This document shows positions 23,756-31,818 of a stretch of DNA of 64,000 bases, piece by piece. This stretch comes from Hyphomicrobiales bacterium (GTDB lineage: Bacteria; Pseudomonadota; Alphaproteobacteria; Rhizobiales; Beijerinckiaceae), in contig CAKNFP010000001.1 in assembly GCA_930633525.1 (NCBI GenBank), positions 2,830,001 through 2,894,000 on the forward strand. The letters are read 5' to 3'. A program made the translations under genes and the position numbers. How positions within the stretch are numbered: the stretch's first letter is position 1; every line of letters starts with the position of its first letter. A model generated the notes under the pieces. That model did not search any database and was not told the DNA's origin. It worked only from the letters and a program-made list of their open reading frames with translations.

Positions 23756-26416
23756 ATGCGCGTCCCCTCCCGATCCGGCCCGCCAACCGGCCCCGCCCTG
23801 ATGTCCCCTTGGCCGGGGCACGTGCTGACGCTTCGCAAGCAGGGGCGTCAGCTGATGGATCATGGCGCGTACGAGGCAGCGGGCCGTGTGTGGGAAAGCC
23901 TGCGGCGCAGCCTGCCGGGAGACGCGGAAGCACGCCACTGCCTGGGGCAGATCCGCGCGCTGAAATCTCCCGCGACGGCAACGCATCCGACCCAAGCCGC
24001 GCTGACCGCCCTCGCACCGACGCAAGCCTCCAAGGTTCAGGCTGAGGATGTGCTGCTCGGCATTCACGCCGCAGCCGCAGCAAGGGACGGCCTCGCGCTG
24101 CTCGCCGCGCTGGAGGCCACGCGGGCGGCTCTTCCCGCCGCTGAGTTCGGAGACCTTGTCAGGCTGCACGGTCCTTCGTTGCTGCAATGGCTCAGCCGGA
24201 TCGATCGCCGCGACGACAGACGCGAAGATATGGAGCGGCGTCTGGCCCATCTGATCGCGGGCCACGACAATCTCATGCTGTCCCTGCTGCGGCAGATTGC
24301 GGAGGACAGGCACTGCGAAACGGTCCTCTCGATCCTCGCTGACTTTCACCCCTCGCCACCACCTCCCCTGCAGGAGGACGTGGCAGTCCCGCTCAGCCTC
24401 ATCGCCGCAGTCCTGCCTGGCTATGCGGAAGAGGCTGATGGCGCAGCACTCGCCGCGCTCCTTCTCGGGGCCAGCGGAAACCACGGCGAGGCCGTCGGCT
24501 GGTGGCGAAGAGCCCTCTCCCTGCGCGCCGAAGCCGTCAACCGCCGTGGCCTCCTTGCCACCCTGCGCGCCGCCGGCGATGACCTCGGCCTCGCACGGGA
24601 GGTCGGGGCCTGGCTGACGGATGAGGCTGCGCCCGAAGCACGGCGAGCAGGCGAACAGAGCGCCATCATCGCGGCCGTGCGCCATCTCGTTCAACGCGCT
24701 CAGCGGCATGGCGACGCCGCCGCTATCGCCGCTATCGAGGAGCGCCTTGTCGATCACCGGCCCGGGATGATCGCGTCCTGGGTCGAAGCGAGCTGCGCGC
24801 TCGCTCGGAACGATGGCCGCGCCGCCCTGCGTCACCTCGATATCGCGGCGCGTCAGGCTTGCCCCGCTTCAGACATCCGGCTCGATCTCCACGCCGAGCG
24901 CGCGCTTGTCCTGATGCGGGACCATCTCTACGGCGAAGCGCTGGAAGCTTTCAGTCTCGCCGGAGCGATCGAAGACAATGCGCTCTATGTCCGCCGGTGC
25001 CGGCAGCTGCAGGATGTCGCGTCCTTCTGCGGCACCGCCGCCGAGCCGTTGCGCTATCCCGAATGCCTCGTCGACGTGATCATGGCGGAGGTGGCGGCCC
25101 GCCCCATCGCTTACACACCGAAGCCACGCCATGTCGTGATGGTGTCCGGCTCCCTGGGGCAAGGCGGCGGTGAGCGTCAGACCCAGACGATGGTGCGGCG
25201 TCTGCTCAACGAGCCCAGCATCAAACGGCTGACGTTGCTCATACGCTCGGTTCATCTCAAGGCCGGCGATGATTTCTTTTTCGACGCTGTGAAGGCCCTG
25301 CCCGTCGCGCATCACGTCTATGGCCGCGAGTGGTCACGGCCCAGCGACATCGCGACGGCGCTCCCTGAACTCGCCAACCGCCCTCGCCTCGCCCGGGCCA
25401 TCGCGCTTCTGCCCCACAACATGCGCGAGGACATGGTGAGACTATGCCGGGCCCTTTGGGACCTCCGTCCGCAAGCCGTTCATATCTGGCAGGACATGCA
25501 TGCGGCGGCACTGGCATGCCATGTCGCGGGCGTGCCCCATTTCTTCATCCATCGCGGCTCGCTCTCGCCAGACTACTGGGCGCAGAACGGCCACCAGACC
25601 GCCACGCATTTCCGCCCGATGCGGCATTGCTATCGCCGGCTTCTCGAGAGGCCCGATTTCGTGATCCTGAATAATTCGCGGGCCGGCTGCCGCACCGACC
25701 AGCAATGGCTTGGCTGGCCTGACGCGAGCCGCTTCCGGGTCATCTACAATGCGGTCGACTTCGCCGCGCTGGGCGCGGATGTGAGCCGGAATCTCGCCCT
25801 TCGCGAAACACTCGGCATTGCCGATCCGGCCGCGCCCATCATCGGCGGCTCGTTTCGCCTGCAGCCGGTGAAGCGTCCGCTGTGGTGGGCGGAAGCCGCG
25901 CGCCTCATCCTCAAGGCCGTGCCGGAGGCGCATTTTCTCATCATCGGCGATGGGGACATGACGGAGGCTGTCGCCGCCTTCGCGGCCAACCATGGCTTTG
26001 GCGCCCACTTCCACCTGCCCGGCCGCGTCTTGAATGTCGGCGACTGGTATCGCGTCATGGACGTCAAGCTGCTCACATCAGAGCGCGAGGGCATCCCCAA
26101 TGCCATCATCGAGGCGCAGCATTTCGGCGTGCCGGTCGTCGCGACCGATGTCGGCGGTGTGGCGGAGGCCATCGCCGACGGTGAAAGCGGCCTTGTCGTC
26201 GCCGCGCAATCGCCCGCGCACTATGCGGAAGCCGTCATCCGCATCCTGCGTGATCCCGCCTGGCAGGCCAGAGCGCGGCAATGCGCGCCGGTCCATGTCC
26301 ATACCACATTCAGCCTGGACGCTGTTGTCGCGCAATTGCTCGGGCTCTACGGCCTGCCCAGAGGGGCCCGCGCCGTCAGACGACGCCGATGCGCAGCAGC
26401 TCGTGAATATGGATGA
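23756..26416 (+). CDS. GT4 glycosyltransferase with helical-repeat N-terminal half
   Basis: An 886-residue protein. The first 450 residues are alanine/leucine-rich helical repeats (for example GAYEAAGRVWESLRRSLPGD). The GT4 part begins at about 458 with VVMVSGSLGQGGGERQTQTM, then PHFFIHRGSLSPDYWAQ, VIYNAVDFAALG, IGGSFRLQPVKRPLWWAEAA, FLIIGDGDMTEAV and the donor block SEREGIPNAIIEAQHFGVPV. It parallels the protein at 19389-21767 in architecture and in the GGxERQ motif, so the two are paralogues with likely different acceptors. Its last 41 bases overlap the convergent kdsD gene. Confidence 0.88.
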   Translation: MRVPSRSGPPTGPALMSPWPGHVLTLRKQGRQLMDHGAYEAAGRVWESLRRSLPGDAEARHCLGQIRALKSPATATHPTQAALTALAPTQASKVQAEDVLLGIHAAAAARDGLALLAALEATRAALPAAEFGDLVRLHGPSLLQWLSRIDRRDDRREDMERRLAHLIAGHDNLMLSLLRQIAEDRHCETVLSILADFHPSPPPPLQEDVAVPLSLIAAVLPGYAEEADGAALAALLLGASGNHGEAVGWWRRALSLRAEAVNRRGLLATLRAAGDDLGLAREVGAWLTDEAAPEARRAGEQSAIIAAVRHLVQRAQRHGDAAAIAAIEERLVDHRPGMIASWVEASCALARNDGRAALRHLDIAARQACPASDIRLDLHAERALVLMRDHLYGEALEAFSLAGAIEDNALYVRRCRQLQDVASFCGTAAEPLRYPECLVDVIMAEVAARPIAYTPKPRHVVMVSGSLGQGGGERQTQTMVRRLLNEPSIKRLTLLIRSVHLKAGDDFFFDAVKALPVAHHVYGREWSRPSDIATALPELANRPRLARAIALLPHNMREDMVRLCRALWDLRPQAVHIWQDMHAAALACHVAGVPHFFIHRGSLSPDYWAQNGHQTATHFRPMRHCYRRLLERPDFVILNNSRAGCRTDQQWLGWPDASRFRVIYNAVDFAALGADVSRNLALRETLGIADPAAPIIGGSFRLQPVKRPLWWAEAARLILKAVPEAHFLIIGDGDMTEAVAAFAANHGFGAHFHLPGRVLNVGDWYRVMDVKLLTSEREGIPNAIIEAQHFGVPVVATDVGGVAEAIADGESGLVVAAQSPAHYAEAVIRILRDPAWQARARQCAPVHVHTTFSLDAVVAQLLGLYGLPRGARAVRRRRCAAAREYG

Positions 26417-27383
26417 CGCCGACGGGGCGCTTGCCGTCCATCACGAAGAGGACGGTGATGCTCGCGGAGTTCATCAGGGCGAGCACCTCCTGCACCAGCG
26501 TATCTTCCGTGACGGTGATAGGCTTGCGTGTCATGACGTCGGCCACCGGGCAGTCGCTGAAGCCGTTCTTGAACGTGCGGCGCAGGTCTCCGTCCGTGAT
26601 GAGCCCGGCCAGCTCGCCATCCGCATTGATGACGCCCGTGACGCCCAAACGCTTCGACGACATGGTGAGGACCGCCTGCGACAGGCTCGCGTCCTCGGCG
26701 ACAAGGGGCATCGCCTCTCCCTGAACCATCACGTCCCGGGCACGCTTCAAGCGCGCGCCCAGCTTCCCGCCAGGATGGTAGCGGCGAAAATCATCAGCCG
26801 AAAAACCCCGGTTAGAGAGAAGGCACGTGGCCAGCATGTCGCCGACGGCCAGTTGCATGAGCGTCGAGGTTGTGGGCGCCTGACCGTTGGGACAGGCTTC
26901 CGGCATGGCCGGCAGCACCAGCGCGATATCCGCGGCGCGCGCCAAAGTGCTGCTCTCACGTGACGTGATGGCGATCAGCGGCACCTTGAAGCGATGGGTG
27001 TAGTCGATGATATCCGACAGCTCCGCCGTTTCGCCGGACCAGGACAACACCAGCACCACGTCGGTGTCGTGGATCATGCCGAGATCACCGTGGCTCGCCT
27101 CCGCGGCATGCACGAAATAGGCGGCCGTGCCCGTGGAAGCCAGCGTCGCCGCAATCTTGCGACCGATGTGGCCGGACTTGCCGATACCGGTCACGATGAC
27201 TCGGCCAGCGCTTCTGTGGATGAGTGAGATCGCCTCGCGCAGGCGCTCGCCGGTCTCACCGGTCAATGCGGTGTCGATGGCCGCGAGCCCGTCCATCTCG
27301 AGGCGCAGGGTACGGCGCGCCATGTCCAGCGCATCATCTCCGGCCTGTGGGCTGGCCGAGGTGACGACAGAAAGCTCTGCCAT
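26376..27383 (-). CDS. kdsD: D-arabinose-5-phosphate isomerase
   Basis: KdsD converts ribulose-5-phosphate to arabinose-5-phosphate, the first step of Kdo synthesis. The 335-residue protein has a SIS domain (RVIVTGIGKSGHIGRKIAAT, FVHAAEASHGDLGMI, LSWSGETAELSDII) and two C-terminal CBS motifs (VTGVINADGELAGLITDGDL, then RPVGVIHIHEL). The ATG at 27383 shares its last base position with the kdsB stop (TGATG); a GTG one codon earlier is the alternative. KpsF/GutQ are close relatives, but the kdsA-kdsB context supports KdsD. Confidence 0.95.
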   Translation of the reverse strand: MAELSVVTSASPQAGDDALDMARRTLRLEMDGLAAIDTALTGETGERLREAISLIHRSAGRVIVTGIGKSGHIGRKIAATLASTGTAAYFVHAAEASHGDLGMIHDTDVVLVLSWSGETAELSDIIDYTHRFKVPLIAITSRESSTLARAADIALVLPAMPEACPNGQAPTTSTLMQLAVGDMLATCLLSNRGFSADDFRRYHPGGKLGARLKRARDVMVQGEAMPLVAEDASLSQAVLTMSSKRLGVTGVINADGELAGLITDGDLRRTFKNGFSDCPVADVMTRKPITVTEDTLVQEVLALMNSASITVLFVMDGKRPVGVIHIHELLRIGVV

Positions 27384-28126
27384 CACCGCACTCCCGCCGT
27401 TTCAGCGAAGATGCGGCGCGCGCGCTCGAGGTCGGCCTGGGTGTCGACGCCCAATGGCACCGCGTCGACCTCGACGGCATCGATACGCATGCCGGCTTCG
27501 ATCGCACGCAGCTGCTCCAGCTTCTCTCGCAGTTCGAGGGGGGATGGCGGCAGGGCGATGAAGCGCGCTAGCGCGGCCCGGCGCCACACATAAAGACCGA
27601 TGTGATGGTACAGAGGCCCCTCGCCCGACGGCGCCGTGGCACGCGTGAAATAGAGCGCGCGGAAGCGGCGCGGGCCGATCGGCGAACCGATCATCTTAAC
27701 GACGCTCGGCGCGGTCTTCTCTTCCTCGACAGTGATCTCCACCACAGGCGTGCCGATCGCGACATCCGCATCGCCGAGCGGCGCCATCGCATCGCGGATC
27801 GTATCGCGGGCAACGGTCGGCAAATCACCCTGGATATTGACGATTACGTCGTAGTGCTGATCCGGATCGCGCAGCGAGATCGCCTCGAAGACACGGTCGG
27901 AGCCCGAGGGATGGTCGGAGCGCGTCAGAACCGCCTCACCGCCAACGGCGCGGATCGCGTCCGCGATCTCATCATCGTCGGTCGCGACCAGCACGGACCC
28001 GACATCAGCCTCGATCGCGCGGCGCCAGACATGGACGATCATGGGCTCGCCGGCGATATCCGCCAGGGGCTTGCCCGGCAGCCGGGTCGCGGCACGACGC
28101 GCGGGAATGACGACGATCGGATTCAC
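27383..28126 (-). CDS. kdsB: 3-deoxy-manno-octulosonate cytidylyltransferase (CMP-Kdo synthetase)
   Basis: KdsB activates Kdo with CTP to CMP-Kdo. The 247-residue protein starts [20 protein letters not shown], with the nucleotide-binding IPAR...RLPGK. It also has [36 protein letters not shown] and [11 protein letters not shown], all diagnostic. The start is a GTG overlapping the kdsA stop by 4 bases (GTGA). An in-frame extension upstream exists but has no family similarity. It is the middle gene of a coupled kdsA-kdsB-kdsD operon. Confidence 0.96.
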   Translation of the reverse strand: MNPIVVIPARRAATRLPGKPLADIAGEPMIVHVWRRAIEADVGSVLVATDDDEIADAIRAVGGEAVLTRSDHPSGSDRVFEAISLRDPDQHYDVIVNIQGDLPTVARDTIRDAMAPLGDADVAIGTPVVEITVEEEKTAPSVVKMIGSPIGPRRFRALYFTRATAPSGEGPLYHHIGLYVWRRAALARFIALPPSPLELREKLEQLRAIEAGMRIDAVEVDAVPLGVDTQADLERARRIFAETAGVR

Positions 28127-29034
28127 GCCTGCTGTCCTTTCGCGAAAGCTTCGATCCCGCCCGTGGTCAAGCCGCCTTTTGCCAGGCGGTCGAACGCCAT
28201 GAGGGAGCCGAGCAACGCCTCGAACTGGTTGAGTGGAACCATATTGGGGCCATCCGATGGCGCATGGTCGGGATCTTGATGCGTTTCGATGAATACCGCC
28301 GCCACCCCCACGGCAACAGCGGCGCGGGCGAGCACCGGCACGAATTCCCGCTCGCCGCCGGAGCTGTCGCCTTGGCCGCCGGGTTGCTGCACCGAATGGG
28401 TCGCATCGAAAATGACGGGCGCACCGGTGCGCGCCATGATGGGAAGGGAGCGCATGTCCGAGACAAGCGTATTGTAGCCGAAGGATACGCCCCGCTCCGT
28501 CAGGAGCACCTGGGGATTGCCGGCGCCGGTCAGCTTCGCCACGACGTTCTTCATATCCCAGGGTGCGAGGAATTGCCCCTTCTTGACATTCACCACACGT
28601 CCGGTCGCGGCGGCGGCCAACAGCAGATCCGTCTGCCGGCACAGGAAGGCTGGAATCTGCAGCACATCGACAACTTCAGCCACGTCAGCGCATTGGCCTG
28701 CATCGTGCACGTCGGTCAACACCGGCAGGCCGACCGCGCTGCGAATTTCGGCGAAAATCGGCAGGGCATCATGAAGGCCGATGCCGCGCGCCGCCTTGGC
28801 ACTGGTGCGGTTGGCCTTGTCGAAGGACGTCTTGTAGACGAGCCCGATACCAAGCCGCGTGGCGATCTCCTTCAAGGCATGGGCCGTTTCCAGCGCGTGC
28901 TGGCGGCTTTCCATCTGGCAGGGACCCGCGATAACGGCAAGCGGCAGCGCATTGCCGATCCGAACCGGAGCGGTCGAGATCTGCCCCGAAGGTCTCTGGC
29001 CAATTTCAACCACGTCAAGAGGAGATTGGGTCAT
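28123..29034 (-). CDS. kdsA: 3-deoxy-8-phosphooctulonate synthase
   Basis: KdsA condenses arabinose-5-phosphate with phosphoenolpyruvate to Kdo-8-phosphate. The 303-residue protein shows [78 protein letters not shown] and [12 protein letters not shown]. The ATG at 29034 (protein start [12 protein letters not shown]) is preceded by GAGG; an ATG three codons upstream is also possible. It is the promoter-proximal gene of the Kdo operon. Confidence 0.95.
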   Translation of the reverse strand: MTQSPLDVVEIGQRPSGQISTAPVRIGNALPLAVIAGPCQMESRQHALETAHALKEIATRLGIGLVYKTSFDKANRTSAKAARGIGLHDALPIFAEIRSAVGLPVLTDVHDAGQCADVAEVVDVLQIPAFLCRQTDLLLAAAATGRVVNVKKGQFLAPWDMKNVVAKLTGAGNPQVLLTERGVSFGYNTLVSDMRSLPIMARTGAPVIFDATHSVQQPGGQGDSSGGEREFVPVLARAAVAVGVAAVFIETHQDPDHAPSDGPNMVPLNQFEALLGSLMAFDRLAKGGLTTGGIEAFAKGQQA

Positions 29035-29318
29035 GGGCCTCATTCCGGGGCATGTCGGCCCCTTCCAACCACATGTCACCGGGCACTCGCTTGTTACCCG
29101 GGACAACTCATGGTCCCCTGCATAGCTCCCCGGGTTCCATGCGGCAACCATGAGGCCGTCGCGAGCCCCGTGGAATCGTTCCTGATCGCCATAAGCATAA
29201 GATTAATGAAGGGGATTTAGGATCAGGTCCTGCCGCGGATTGCCATGGCTGGCCGAAAGCCTAAAATCGCGCGGCGAGGTATCCGGGCGGGCCGCGCATG
29301 CGGCTCAGATTTCGCCCT

Positions 29319-29332
29319 ATTTGCATGCAAAT
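29319..29332. promoter_or_regulatory. 14-base perfect palindrome upstream of galU
   Basis: ATTTGCATGCAAAT is a perfect palindrome 55-68 bases before the galU start, in the 350-base gap between divergent kdsA and galU. The position fits an operator or a promoter-proximal binding site. No regulator is implied by the sequence. Confidence 0.35.
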
Positions 29333-29338
29333 TGAACA

Positions 29339-29358
29339 GGCGGGATAAGCCTCCCGCC
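29339..29358 (+). promoter_or_regulatory. Hairpin in the galU 5' region
   Basis: GGCGGGA and TCCCGCC pair across a 6-base loop, ending 28 bases before the galU ATG. No T run follows, so it is not an intrinsic terminator. It may be a stabilising or regulatory stem in the leader. Confidence 0.3.
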
Positions 29359-29386
29359 GTCTCAGCCGGAGTTCGACGCAAGCATC

Positions 29387-30307
29387 ATGACCGCAACCAC
29401 AGTCTCTGCCCATACCAGCGCCAAGGCCGCCTCCCCCCGCCGTATCCGGAAGGCGGTGTTTCCGGTAGCGGGGCTTGGCACGCGGTTTCTGCCGGCGACG
29501 AAGGCGATGCCGAAGGAGATGCTCACGGTCGTCGACCGGCCGGTGATCCAGCATGTGGTCGATGAGGCCCGCGCCGCCGGCATCGAGCATTTCGTCTTCG
29601 TCACCGGCCGCAACAAGAGCGTCATCGAGGACCATTTCGACAGCCAGTTCGAGCTGGAGCGCACCCTCGAGGCCCGCGGCAAGTCCCGGGAACTGAAGGC
29701 GCTGCTCGAGGATCTGCCCGGCCCCGGCCAGACCAGCTTCACCCGCCAGCAGGCCCCGCTCGGCCTCGGCCACGCGGTGTGGTGCGCCCGCGAAATCGTC
29801 GGCGACGAGCCCTTCGCGCTGCTCCTGCCGGACATGCTCCACCATGGCGCCACGCCCTGCCTGGCCGACATGATCGCCGCCTATGAGGCCCATGGCGGCA
29901 ACCATATCGCGGTGGCGCCGGTGCCCGAGGACCAGACCCACCAATACGGCATCGTCGGTGTCGAGGATCCCGCGGCCAAGGTGTCGAAGATCACCAGCAT
30001 GGTCGAGAAGCCGCCGAAGGGCACGGCCCCCTCGAACCTGCACATCACCGGCCGCTATATCCTGGAGCCGGCGATCTTCGACCTGATCGCCACCCAGGAG
30101 CGCGGCGCCGGCGGCGAGATCCAGCTCACCGACGCCATGCTGACGCTCGCCAAGACCCGCCCCTTCCACGCCACCCGCTTCGACGGCGCCATCTATGACT
30201 GCGGCTCCAAGACCGGCTTCCTCGCCGCCAATGTCGCCTATGCCATGGACCGCCCCGACATCGCGCCTATCCTCAGGCAGGATATCACCGCGATCTTGAG
30301 CCGTTGA
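29387..30307 (+). CDS. galU: UTP-glucose-1-phosphate uridylyltransferase
   Basis: GalU makes UDP-glucose, the precursor of glycans and of the UDP-glucuronate pathway. The 306-residue protein begins, after a short Thr/Ala-rich tail, with RKAVFPVAGLGTRFLPATKA. It has PKEMLTVVDRPVIQHVVDEA, TGRNKSVIEDHFD, ALLLPDMLHH, MVEKPPKGTAPSNLHITGRY, RGAGGEIQLTDAM and YDCGSKTGFL. The gene shows a more extreme GC-rich third-position bias than its neighbours, as expected for a well-expressed gene. It stands alone between a long leader and a strong terminator, and could serve both the Kdo and glycan genes around it. Confidence 0.96.
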   Translation: MTATTVSAHTSAKAASPRRIRKAVFPVAGLGTRFLPATKAMPKEMLTVVDRPVIQHVVDEARAAGIEHFVFVTGRNKSVIEDHFDSQFELERTLEARGKSRELKALLEDLPGPGQTSFTRQQAPLGLGHAVWCAREIVGDEPFALLLPDMLHHGATPCLADMIAAYEAHGGNHIAVAPVPEDQTHQYGIVGVEDPAAKVSKITSMVEKPPKGTAPSNLHITGRYILEPAIFDLIATQERGAGGEIQLTDAMLTLAKTRPFHATRFDGAIYDCGSKTGFLAANVAYAMDRPDIAPILRQDITAILSR

Positions 30308-30357
30308 ACGACCAGCGGGCCACGCCCGATCGACCAACATCATGCAGGCCGCATGGC

Positions 30358-30388
30358 AAGCCCGGCGACATTAGTCGTCGGGCTTTTT
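30358..30388 (+). terminator. Rho-independent terminator of galU
   Basis: A 12-base stem (AAGCCCGGCGAC with GTCGTCGGGCTT, one G-T pair) around an ATTA loop, followed by a run of five T. It starts 51 bases after the galU stop. Confidence 0.85.
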
Positions 30389-30609
30389 GTGAGATGCGGC
30401 CACCTGCCCGGCATGCTGAATCACTCTTAATGATCGAAAACATGTAGATGCAAATTTTCTTTGATTTCGTATAGACGACGCAGATAACGATGGTTAATCT
30501 GAATTCGGGCATCAGTCATTTTTCGATATTTTCATCACATCGATTTTATAGACGACACCTGCAACGCTTTTCAGCCATGCCCATGACGTGCAGGTCTGGG
30601 GGATGACCA

Positions 30610-31167
30610 ATGATATTTTCAGGAATCGTCGAAGGCGGCGATAATTATTCGTGTGTCGATTTAAAATCTTACGCCACTTGCTATCAATCATTAAAGTCTA
30701 CACTACGAAAACCCCATTTGACAGCCGCAGCACTTCTCAGCGGTGGTTTTGTGCCCGCCAGCCGCTGGATCAGGCCGCACAGCGGACGGCTGGCGCTGGA
30801 GCGCCCCTTGCCCAAGGAGCCCGGCGTCTACGCCTTCGTCCAGGGCGAGCGAGCGCTCTATGTCGGCATCGCGGCATCGGGCCTCAATAGCCGCTTTTCC
30901 GCCTATGTCAGCCTGGGCGCCAGCGATCCGACCCATCTTCGCATGCAAGCCCTACTTGTCGAGGCGTTGGAAAGCTCTGCCTTCCTTGACATCCTGACGA
31001 TCGCGCCACCGAACAGCAGCTGGAACGGATGGCCGGTCAACGCCAGTGCCGGCCTCGAAGTTGGTCTCATCGCCCATTATGATCTGCCCTGGAATATCCG
31101 TGGCGCCGGCAAGATCAGGGAACGACGCAGGCGCGCAACTACACCTGCAACGGCTCGCTGCCAATAA
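30610..31167 (+). CDS. GIY-YIG domain protein
   Basis: A 185-residue protein. The central 85 residues fit a GIY-YIG nuclease fold: GVYAFV and ALYVGIA are the two core strands, and the arginine in LNSRFSAY is the helix residue. The glutamate in GLEVGLIAHY and the asparagine in PWNIRG complete the set of five conserved elements. The first 55 residues have no recognised domain and the C-terminus is a short basic tail. Such stand-alone domains can be repair, homing or restriction nucleases; nothing here decides. The gene and its AT-rich upstream region differ in composition from galU. Upstream, the 10-base sequence tatagacgac occurs twice (30471 and 30547). Confidence 0.7.
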   Translation: MIFSGIVEGGDNYSCVDLKSYATCYQSLKSTLRKPHLTAAALLSGGFVPASRWIRPHSGRLALERPLPKEPGVYAFVQGERALYVGIAASGLNSRFSAYVSLGASDPTHLRMQALLVEALESSAFLDILTIAPPNSSWNGWPVNASAGLEVGLIAHYDLPWNIRGAGKIRERRRRATTPATARCQ

Positions 31168-31391
31168 GCCCGGGGGAAGGCCGGCTACACATCCTTTTTG
31201 CAGGACAACATCCGCGCCAATGGGGCCACGTCAGCGCATCCTATCACCTCAAAGGCCTGTCCGCGCCGCCGCCTTGGCCTGCGAAACGACCGACCAGAAC
31301 TTGAAGATATTGCAAGTGCAGGCAAAAACCGCCATGCTCACGCTGCCTACTTAACCATCTTCAGTAGATTCGGTTTATGCAAGTAGAGCGC

Positions 31392-31407
31392 TTCCTCAGA
31401 GGAGGAA
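31392..31407 (+). promoter_or_regulatory. Hairpin that covers the ribosome-binding site of the small hydrophobic protein
   Basis: TTCCTC (31392-31397) pairs perfectly with GAGGAA (31402-31407) across an AGAG loop. The second arm contains the only strong ribosome-binding site (GGAGG, 31401-31405), 5 bases before the TTG start. The stem would hide it until melted. Confidence 0.5.
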
Positions 31408-31410
31408 ACC

Positions 31411-31695
31411 TTGGAACAAATCATCATCAATCTGATCGCGGGCGCTCTCGGCGGCAATGCCGCGGGCAAGGCATCGCCACAGTTCGATCTCGGCACAATG
31501 GGTAATACGATTGCAGGCCTCGTCGGCGGCGGGGTTCTCGGCCAGATCGTCACATTGATCTGGCCGAGCGTCGTCGCGGCGGCACAGACGGGCAATTTCA
31601 GCATCGGTGGGATCATCACCAATGCCATCAGCGGCGGCGCCGGCGGCGCTTTGCTGACGGCGATCATCGGCGCCCTCAAGAACCGGGCGACTTGA
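31411..31695 (+). CDS. Small hydrophobic, glycine-rich protein
   Basis: A 94-residue protein starting at a TTG, supported by an ideal AGAGGAGG 5 bases upstream. It is rich in Gly, Ala and Ile, with hydrophobic stretches NLIAGALGGNAAGK, NTIAGLVGGGVLGQIVTLIW and GAGGALLTAIIGAL separated by polar turns. This suggests a small membrane-associated or assembling protein. From memory, similar proteins of about 95 residues (GNTIAGxxGGG) are conserved and uncharacterised in Rhizobiales. No signal peptidase site is clear. It ends just before a 13-base inverted repeat. Confidence 0.75.
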   Translation: MEQIIINLIAGALGGNAAGKASPQFDLGTMGNTIAGLVGGGVLGQIVTLIWPSVVAAAQTGNFSIGGIITNAISGGAGGALLTAIIGALKNRAT

Positions 31696-31698
31696 AAT

Positions 31699-31732
31699 CC
31701 TTGACACGGCTTATGCTTGAGCCGTGTCAAGG
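31699..31732. terminator. Inverted repeat between convergent genes, probable terminator
   Basis: A perfect 13-base inverted repeat (CCTTGACACGGCT and AGCCGTGTCAAGG) with an 8-base loop begins 4 bases after the small protein's stop. The pyruvyltransferase gene converges on it from the other side. No long T run follows on either strand (ATTTC on the minus strand), so it is a weak or factor-assisted terminator. Confidence 0.5.
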
Positions 31733-31818
31733 AATGAGGCGTCAACTTAAGCGCAGCCTCAAGCCTCGACCGAGAGACACATGCTGTGCTCTCTGCTGTG
31801 GAGCCTCGAGATAGGCCC

